Shown one piece after another: positions 41,454-47,578 of a DNA stretch of 55,935 nucleotides; position 1 is the first letter of the stretch; each line of letters starts with the position of its first letter. The position numbers and the translations under genes are program-made. Below the pieces are notes generated by a model. That model had not been told where the DNA came from and made no database searches. It saw only the letters and a list, made by a program, of their open reading frames with translations. Origin of the DNA: Chloroflexota bacterium (GTDB lineage Bacteria; Chloroflexota; Limnocylindria; P2-11E); NCBI GenBank assembly GCA_005889075.1, contig VBDQ01000086.1, positions 1-55,935 of the forward strand. The letters are read 5' to 3'.

Positions 41454-42720
41454 GCGGCCTCGCGGAGGGCGGGCAGAGTGGTCGAGCGCGCGATCTTGGT
41501 CTTGAGGAATGCGACCGCCGCATCCAGCTGCGGATCGCCCGCCGCGCCAGTCGGCTGATCGACCACCTGGTCGGGCACGATGCCTCGGCCCGGCCCGTTG
41601 AGCTCGGCGCCGGTCTTCGCGTCCTGGATCTTGGTGATGGTCACAAGGAGTAGTCCGCCGTCAGGCAGGTCGCGCGGCTGACCGGTCCCGACACAGCCCG
41701 CGGTCTGCGTGCCGATGACCGTGCCTGCGTCGTTCGCCCGGATGCCGGCGGCGATGATCTCCGCTCCGGATGCTGAGTTCTTGTTCACGAGAACGACGAG
41801 GGGCTTGGGGCTGTTGATGTAGTAGCGCCGGTTCACGTCGAGCGGCGTGCGACTCCCATCGCGGCCTGTCTGGTACACGAGTGTCCCCTGACGTACGAAG
41901 ATGCTGGCGATGTCTACGGCCGCGGAGAGGTCGCCGCCCGGATCGCTTCGCAGATCGAGGATGAGGGCGTTCGCGCCGGTCGCGTTGAGGCGCCTCACCG
42001 CATTCGAGACTTCGTCTGCGACCGCGCCGACGAGCTGAGGCACCTCGATCCGGCCGATGCTCGTGCCGTCGACGATCGAGTCGGTCTCGAGTGGCACGGA
42101 GAACCGAGCGCGCGCCAGGGTGAAGGAAAGGCTCTGCGATCCGCGGAGCACGCCGATCGTGACGGCTGTGCCTTCGGCGCCCCGTACCTTGTTCGCCACC
42201 TCGTCGGTCTGCAGGTTGGTGACGTCAGCACCGTCCACGGTCACGTGACGCCGATGCCGGAGACCGGCGGCTGCGGCTGGTTGAAGCCCTTGGCGCGCGT
42301 CGGATCCAGGTAGTACGTGTGGCATTCGTTCAGCGACTTGGCCATGCCGTCGACCGCCGCGCGCTCGACGAGCGTGCGATCGGCGGACGGGACCGCTTTG
42401 AGCACGGCGTCCAAGCGGTCGGAGAATTTGGCGAAGTCTGACCACGTGCTTCCGGTGAGCGCCAGCGGCCCATCCGGGAACGTCGCGTTCGGGACTTCCT
42501 TCTGGACCTCGGTGGTCGCCCCATTCAGGGCGCCGGCGAGGAGGACGTTCGACGCGGGTTTGTCCACGTGTCGCTCGATGAGGACCTGGTATGCGGCTTC
42601 GGCCGTCTTGTAGGACGTGTTCGAAGGAAGCAGCTCGCGCTGGAGCTCGGCCGGGACGAGCGAGCACGCGGTGAGCAGCACGACGGCGAGCAAGGGGACG
42701 AACGTTCGGAGGCGGATCAC
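41450..42720 (-). pseudogene. S41 peptidase lipoprotein, frameshifted with part of the PDZ domain missing
   Basis: GTG at 42720 begins a lipoprotein signal (FVPLLAVVLLTAC). The N-terminal S41 domain runs to PVSGIGVT and hits TGA at 42241-42243. The protein resumes in another frame with VTVDGADVTNLQTDEVANKV, the second half of a PDZ domain, then the catalytic region (LILDLRSDPGGDL, nucleophile Ser in NKNSASGAEIIAAG). About 30-40 residues between the halves are missing. The lysine of the usual GKG motif is replaced (QTAGCVGTG), and CHTYY offers a tricorn-like His. The intact paralogue at 43559 has no PDZ region at all. Real decay or assembly loss cannot be told apart here. Confidence 0.75.
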
Positions 42721-42752
42721 TGAATTCCTCGATCGAGTGTAGGGCGGGGGCC

Positions 42753-42769
42753 GGGGGGCAAGGCCCCCC
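42753..42769. repeat. GC-hairpin repeat, type 1
   Basis: GGGGGGC, loop AAG, GCCCCCC, in the 54-bp gap between the ECF sigma stop and the S41 gene start. On the minus strand it reads as the other copies do, with a trailing C-rich run. Confidence 0.7.
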
Positions 42770-42774
42770 AACTG

Positions 42775-43356
42775 TCAGGCGACCTCGCTCGTTAAGAGCT
42801 TTCTTAGACGGCCGAGAGCTCGGAACTGCAGGGCGCGGATCGCACCCTCGTTCTTGCCGAGCACCTTCGCGACCTGTCGGCTCGACATGTTCTCGACGAA
42901 CCGCAGGACGATGACTTCTTGCTGCTCCGTCGTGAGGTGCTTCACCGCGCCGCGCAGTGCGTCGACGGCCTCACCGTGCACCGCTCGCTCATGTGCGGTC
43001 GGGCCTTCTTCGGCGACGCCGTACGCATTGTCGAGATCCACCGTCGGCCGGTCGCGACGACGACGGTCCGTCACGGCATTGCGCGCGATCGTGTAGAGCC
43101 ACGCGAGGAAGGACTTGCCCTGCCAGCGATAGCGATGGATGTTCGCGAACGCCCGCGTGAAGACCTCGCTCGTCAGATCCTCCGCGTCGGATGGCTCGCG
43201 CACGCGATAGAGGAGGTAGCGGTAGACGGAATCGACGTGGCGGTCGTAGAGCTCGGCGAACGCCGACCGATCGCCTTCCTTCGCGCGGGCGATCACGTCG
43301 GGGACAGGCCCGACCACCTCGAGCGGCAGCGCAGTGACCTTGACGATGCTCCTCAA
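42775..43356 (-). CDS. ECF-family RNA polymerase sigma factor
   Basis: 193 aa. Region 2 (DRSAFAELYDRHVDSVYRYLLYRVREPSDAEDLTSEVFTRAF) and region 4 (LTTEQQEVIVLRFVENMSSRQVAKVLGKNEGAIRALQFRAL) are clear. TTG at 43356 is given, with GGGGAG about 10 nt upstream. It lies between two S41 lipoprotein genes on the same strand, and no anti-sigma factor is adjacent, so the S41 proteins may be its targets or part of its activating pathway. A palindrome at 43421-43441 lies upstream. Confidence 0.84.
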   Translation of the reverse strand: MRSIVKVTALPLEVVGPVPDVIARAKEGDRSAFAELYDRHVDSVYRYLLYRVREPSDAEDLTSEVFTRAFANIHRYRWQGKSFLAWLYTIARNAVTDRRRRDRPTVDLDNAYGVAEEGPTAHERAVHGEAVDALRGAVKHLTTEQQEVIVLRFVENMSSRQVAKVLGKNEGAIRALQFRALGRLRKLLTSEVA

Positions 43357-43420
43357 GCGCAGGGTCTCCCCTTCCTCACCGACGCGTGCGCAGGACCATA
43401 GCGAGGCCGGCGCATGTTCG

Positions 43421-43441
43421 CCAATGGCCCATTGGTACCAA
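43421..43441. promoter_or_regulatory. Overlapping palindromes upstream of the sigma gene
   Basis: CCAATGGCCCATTGG (43421-43435, 7-bp arms, 1-nt spacer) overlaps a second palindrome TTGGTACCAA (43432-43441). The 202-bp gap 43357-43558 between the sigma gene and the S41 lipoprotein gene holds nothing else I can identify. It is a candidate operator; the binding protein is unknown. Confidence 0.4.
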
Positions 43442-43558
43442 ATGCGTCACAGCGACCGGCGCGGGTCCGCGCCACGCGTAAGCCCTGTCGAAAGCCACAA
43501 CATCGTGGGGACTGACGAACGGCCGACCGAACAGGTGTCCGGTCGTGCCGGATGCCGA

Positions 43559-44668
43559 TCAGATCTTCTGTTTGAGGAGCTCGAGGGCCTTGTCGACGGC
43601 CGTCGGATCATCGGCCGCTACGTCCGGCGTGATCCCGTTGTTGTTGTACTTCGTACCCGTGACCGCGCCGGTGAATTCCTGGACGGCCACCGCGAGCTCC
43701 GCGCCGTCGGTCATGTGTGTGGGGCTCGTGGCACCAAGGCAGCCGACGCTCTTCGCTCCCACGACGGTCGCGCGCTTGCTCTCCTTGAGCGACGCGGTGA
43801 ACACCTCCGGTGCGGACCCGCCGCGGTCGTTCTGCACGATCGCAATGGGCAGCTGGTAGGCCTGCGGCAAACGCAGGTCCTTGTTGCCCGACGACGTGCC
43901 GGCGTTGCCGGTCTTGACCACGACCGACAGGGTCGGCTCGCCGTTCAGGAACCAGCTTGCCATGAGGTCGGCGCCGTTCCCTCCGATGTTGCCGCGCAGA
44001 TCGAAGAGCCACGCCTTCGCACCCTGCGCGACCGCTTTGTCGAGCATCGCCTTCACCGCGTCGGTGATCTTGTACGTTCCGGTGACCGAGAACTCGTGGA
44101 AGGTGATGTAGACGATGCCGCCGGGAAGGACCTTGCCTTGAAGGCCGGCCTGGTCCGGCCCGCCGAGGCTCGTGCCGCCGTTCGGCATCACGGGCCCGGA
44201 GCCTTTGGGCGCGAGCCCGCTCGAGTTGTGGACGCCGCCGTTCGCGTCCACGTAGTACGTGTGGCAATCGGGGCTCGACTTGATCATCCCGGAGATCGCC
44301 GCGTCGGCGATCTTGTCCGCGGAGGGCTGCGAGATCGTCGCGGTCATACCGGCGATCGCCTGCGCGAATTTGTTGAAGTCGGCGGTCTGCGGGTCTTCGG
44401 TGTCCTGGAACGAGGGGGTGGCCGCGTCGGCGTTTCCACCCTCGGCCTTGATCTCCGTCTTTGCCGCGTCGAGCGCCGCCTCGAGCGCCTTGCGGCTGGT
44501 GACGTGGTGGACATCCTGGTCGACGAAGGCGCTGTAAGCGATATCGAGCTTGGAACGCTTGATGTCAGCCGTCTTCGTGGGCGTCGGAGACGCGCCTCCC
44601 GTGGGCGCGTTGCACGCCACGATGACAAGCGACAGCGCCGCGAGGATGACGATGAAGGCGCGACCCAT
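43559..44668 (-). CDS. S41-family peptidase lipoprotein
   Basis: 369 aa. ATG at 44668 gives a lipoprotein signal (RAFIVILAALSLVIVAC, lipid Cys19). The S41 fold is recognised by PDCHTYYVDA (possible catalytic His), AWLFDLRGNIGGNG and the Ser-containing NDRGGSAPEVFTASL. The lysine of classical C-terminal processing peptidases is not at its usual site (KSVGCLGAT), so a tricorn/IRBP-like S41B mechanism is more likely. No PDZ domain. Attached to the outer face of the membrane. Paralogue of the broken gene at 41450. Confidence 0.78.
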   Translation of the reverse strand: MGRAFIVILAALSLVIVACNAPTGGASPTPTKTADIKRSKLDIAYSAFVDQDVHHVTSRKALEAALDAAKTEIKAEGGNADAATPSFQDTEDPQTADFNKFAQAIAGMTATISQPSADKIADAAISGMIKSSPDCHTYYVDANGGVHNSSGLAPKGSGPVMPNGGTSLGGPDQAGLQGKVLPGGIVYITFHEFSVTGTYKITDAVKAMLDKAVAQGAKAWLFDLRGNIGGNGADLMASWFLNGEPTLSVVVKTGNAGTSSGNKDLRLPQAYQLPIAIVQNDRGGSAPEVFTASLKESKRATVVGAKSVGCLGATSPTHMTDGAELAVAVQEFTGAVTGTKYNNNGITPDVAADDPTAVDKALELLKQKI

Positions 44669-44688
44669 CGATTCAGAGCATATGGGGC

Positions 44689-44707
44689 TTGGGGGCGAAG
44701 CCCTCAA
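44689..44707. repeat. GC-hairpin repeat, type 1 (diverged)
   Basis: TTGGGGGC, loop GAA, GCCCTCAA with one mismatch in the arms. It lies between the MoeB stop and the S41 lipoprotein start. Confidence 0.55.
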
Positions 44708-44710
44708 CCG

Positions 44711-45821
44711 CTAGTCGGCCGGCGCGCTCACCTTCGCAGGCGCGTGCTCCGCGCGCCACTCGGCCGGCGACGCGCAGAACCCCTCGTAGTCGATGTAGTC
44801 CGTGATGGTCGGGTGATCGCTGCACACCGGGCATTCCGGGTCGCGGCGCAGCCGGACCTCGCGGAAGCTTCCGTCGAGCGCGTCGTAAAGCAGATAGCGC
44901 CCGACGAGCGTGTCGCCGATCCCGAGGACGAGCTTCAGCGCTTCCGTGGCCTGTATCGTGCCGATCACTCCCGGGAGGACCCCGAGCACACCGGCCTCCG
45001 CGCACGATGGCGAGAGCTCCGGCGGCGGCGGCTCCGGGAAGAGGCACCGGTAGCAGGGGCCTTCGAACGGCTTGAAGACGGTGACCTGGCCCTCGAAGCG
45101 GTAGATCGATCCGTGAACCACCGGGATGCGGTGCTTGATCGAGGCGTCGTTCAAGAGATATCGCGTCGGAAAGTTGTCAGCCCCATCTACGACGACGTCG
45201 TAGTCCTTGATGATGCGGTCGATGTTCGCGCTGGTGAGCCGCTCCTGGTACGCCACGACTTTCACGTCCGGATTGAGCGCCTCGAGAGTTCGCTTCGCCG
45301 ATTCGACCTTGGGCTCACCGATCCGTTCGGTCGAATGGAGAATTTGGCGCTGTAGGTTCGTGAGGTCGACGACATCGGAGTCGACGATCCCCAGCTGACC
45401 CACGCCTGCCGAGGCCAGGTAGTACGCCGCCGGTGAACCGAGACCACCGGCGCCGATGAGCAGGATCTTGCTCGCGAGAAGCTTGTGCTGTCCGGCCTCG
45501 CCGACCTCTGGGATGAGCAGATGCCGTGAGTACCGCTGCGCCTGCTCCGCACTGAACGACTCGGGCTTCGTCCACGGCTTGCCCGAGTCCTTCCAGCGGT
45601 TGAACCCGCCGGTCATCGGGGAGCCGTTCCTCAGCCCATTGCTCGAGATAGCTCTTCGGGACGTGCGTCGCGCCGACGATGTGACCCTCATCCCATTCGT
45701 TCTTCTCCCGGACGTCCCCGAGCTGGACGTCGCCGGACCGCAGCAGCTCGTGCACCTGCTCCGGCGTCGCTTCCTTGATGCGCTCTTTGAGTTCGGAGAA
45801 GTACTCGCGGTACGTTGGCAT
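44711..45821 (-). pseudogene. Rhodanese-MoeB/ThiF fusion, frameshifted with rhodanese core missing
   Basis: ATG 45821 (AGGGAG Shine-Dalgarno) begins a rhodanese domain (PEQVHELLRSGDVQLGDVREKNEWDEGHIVGATHVP) that runs to EERLPDD near 45629. The conserved frame then changes to MTGGFNRWKDSGKPW, the end of the rhodanese domain. The roughly 30 residues between, with the catalytic Cys loop, are absent. The E1-like domain follows intact: GAGGLGSPAAYYLASAGVG, CAEAGVLG and zinc pairs CYRC and CPVC. Such proteins adenylate sulfur-carrier proteins for molybdopterin or thiamine synthesis. It could relate to the molybdenum enzyme at 5-9 kb. Confidence 0.8.
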
Positions 45822-45832
45822 TCAGCGCTCCC

Positions 45833-45848
45833 TTAGCGCAAATGCTAA
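45833..45848. promoter_or_regulatory. Palindrome over the MoeB promoter
   Basis: TTAGC (45833-45837), six bases, GCTAA (45844-45848). On the minus strand it covers a -10-like TAGCAT followed by the MoeB Shine-Dalgarno, so a repressor bound here could block transcription. It also lies about 45 bp upstream of the divergent DUF4149 start. Confidence 0.4.
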
Positions 45849-45892
45849 ACCGGGCTGTGGCATCGGAAATTCCCCGTATCCTCGGACCGGCC

Positions 45893-46378
45893 GTGGAAAC
45901 GCTCTATTTCGACTTGCTCCAGTTCTTCTATCACTTCGCGCTCGCGATCCTTGTTGGCGGATCGTTCGTGCTCGGTACCTCGGTCGCTCCGGCACTCTTC
46001 GCGGTCTCGCGGTCTCGCGCAGAAGCGGGGACGGCCTTCGGCGGCGTGCTCGCGCGGTTCGACGGCTGGGCTCTCTTCGCGGTGCTGCTCCTTGCCCTGA
46101 CGAGCGTGCTGAAGGCGACTGCCTTCGAGGTCACCGGCGCCCTCGAGCCCCGCCTCGTTGCGCGCTGGGTCCTCCTCGCTGCATTGGCGGCGGCGACGCT
46201 CTATGCGAGTGGCTGGGCGAACCCCGTCGCGCGCTCGATCCGTTCGCAGACGCCGGGATTCGACGACCTCCCCGCGACCGCTCCGGCACGCGCCGAGTTC
46301 GCCAGGATGCACGCGCGCTCGCGGCAGGCGACCTCAGTGGCGTTCGTCCTTGGCCTCATCGCTCTCTTCCTCAGCTAA
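45893..46378 (+). CDS. DUF4149-like membrane protein
   Basis: 161 aa with four hydrophobic segments. The N-terminal LLQFFYHFALAILVGGSFVLGTSVAPALFA and the R-x-EAG loop match the DUF4149 pattern of small integral membrane proteins of unknown function. GTG at 45893 is chosen because the first helix begins right after it; a -10-like TATCCT lies 10 nt upstream and no Shine-Dalgarno is seen. Confidence 0.65.
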   Translation: METLYFDLLQFFYHFALAILVGGSFVLGTSVAPALFAVSRSRAEAGTAFGGVLARFDGWALFAVLLLALTSVLKATAFEVTGALEPRLVARWVLLAALAAATLYASGWANPVARSIRSQTPGFDDLPATAPARAEFARMHARSRQATSVAFVLGLIALFLS

Positions 46379-46714
46379 GTCGGCCGCGTCATGCAGACGG
46401 CGGGCAAGCTCTCGGAGGAGCCGTTGATCGCTGACCTCGGCGAACGCGGGATCGTCCCCGGCGGCGCTCTCAGCCGTTGTGTCTTCGTCGTCGGGCAGGA
46501 CCTCGTCGTCGGAGCCACTCTCGTCGTTGAGCGCCGCTTCCTGGCAGCGGCCGCACACCTGGTCGGCGCGCTGCAGGACGTCGGCCGGGACATAGATCTC
46601 ACGGTACGTGGCGCCGAGCACCCAGTTCGTCACAATCGATGCGTCCGTCGTCCCGCATTTGGGACCGAGACCGGTTGACCCTTTGAGGTGTGCGATCCGC
46701 TGCTGTTCCAACAT
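46334..46714 (-). CDS. Hypothetical acidic protein with CxxC motif
   Basis: 126 aa. The N-terminal half has four cysteines in all, including VCGRCQEAA, which may bind a metal. The C-terminal half is strongly acidic (DDEVLPDDEDTTAESAAGDDP) with an E-rich end. ATG at 46714 leaves a 24-bp gap to the divergent gene at 46739. Its last 45 bp lie antisense to the end of the DUF4149 gene, an unusual overlap. No family recognised. Confidence 0.5.
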   Translation of the reverse strand: MLEQQRIAHLKGSTGLGPKCGTTDASIVTNWVLGATYREIYVPADVLQRADQVCGRCQEAALNDESGSDDEVLPDDEDTTAESAAGDDPAFAEVSDQRLLRELARRLHDAADLAEEESDEAKDERH

Positions 46715-46738
46715 CTGGCCGCCTCCGCTCGAAGAATC

Positions 46739-47569
46739 ATGACGCGCGAAGGGAAAGTCGCGCACGACCTTTCGCGAGCCCTCGACCGGCATCGCGAGCG
46801 GATCGCCGCGCGCCATCGGGTCAGGACCGCGGATTCGCTCGTCCGCATGGTCGACGAGCTCGGCTTCTGCTTCGCGTTCACGTCCGAGACTGCGTACCCG
46901 GTGCCTGGCGCCTTCGACCACCTTGACACGCGGAGCGAGGGGCGAAAGTGGGACTGGATGTGGGGCTGGAAGGACGAGCTCGCCGAGGGCAAGCGCCTTT
47001 ATTACGGGAAGCTGCTGGTGCGAAAGCCGACCTTCGTGTCAATGAAGATGTTGCCGGTCTTCTACGCCACGTTCGGTCGCGCCGGCGATCCGGACGATCA
47101 CCTCGACGACGTGCGTGCGGGCCGTCTCTCTGAGATCGCGCGACGGGTGATCGAGTTCCTCGCTCAGAACGGCGAGACCCAGACGAAGCGAATGCGCGCC
47201 GCACTCGGCATTACCTCGCAGGAAGGCAAGGCCCAGTACGCCAAGGCGATCGAAGAGCTGCAGCGGCTCATGTACGTCGCGCGCGTACGCGCAGTTGGGG
47301 AAGGGCGCGAGGATTACAACTACACGTACGACCTTTTCGTGCGGCGTTATCCGGAGACGGTCGGTGCCGCGGAACGGATGTCGTCAAGCGAGGCGATGAT
47401 CGCGCTGCTGTCACGGCTGCTCGATCTCTCCGGTGGTGTCAGCGAGCGTCAGATCGCGCGGCTCTTCGATTGGAGCGAGGACCGGGTCGGGCATGCGATC
47501 CGCTACCTCGAAGGCCGAAAGACGATCGCGCGTGCTGACGGCTTGGTCGTTCTCGCGAAGCTAGGATAA
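46739..47569 (+). CDS. AlkZ-related winged-helix protein
   Basis: 276 aa. Resembles the AlkZ/YcaQ-related group: WMWGWKDELAEGKRLYYGKLLVRKPTFVSMKMLPVFYA, followed by winged-helix segments (QTKRMRAALGI, QEGKAQYAKAIEELQRLMYVAR). True YcaQ enzymes are DNA glycosylases for interstrand crosslinks; this smaller relative may bind DNA without that activity. ATG at 46739 avoids overlap with the divergent gene; the frame is open to 46688. The next gene starts 9 bp downstream. Confidence 0.62.
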   Translation: MTREGKVAHDLSRALDRHRERIAARHRVRTADSLVRMVDELGFCFAFTSETAYPVPGAFDHLDTRSEGRKWDWMWGWKDELAEGKRLYYGKLLVRKPTFVSMKMLPVFYATFGRAGDPDDHLDDVRAGRLSEIARRVIEFLAQNGETQTKRMRAALGITSQEGKAQYAKAIEELQRLMYVARVRAVGEGREDYNYTYDLFVRRYPETVGAAERMSSSEAMIALLSRLLDLSGGVSERQIARLFDWSEDRVGHAIRYLEGRKTIARADGLVVLAKLG

Positions 47570-47578
47570 GCGCGCCCC

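Noticed and set aside
43334-45355. 673-codon open frame on the plus strand
   Set aside because: Antisense to the S41 and MoeB genes, which have clear domains. Composition is that of a shadow frame.
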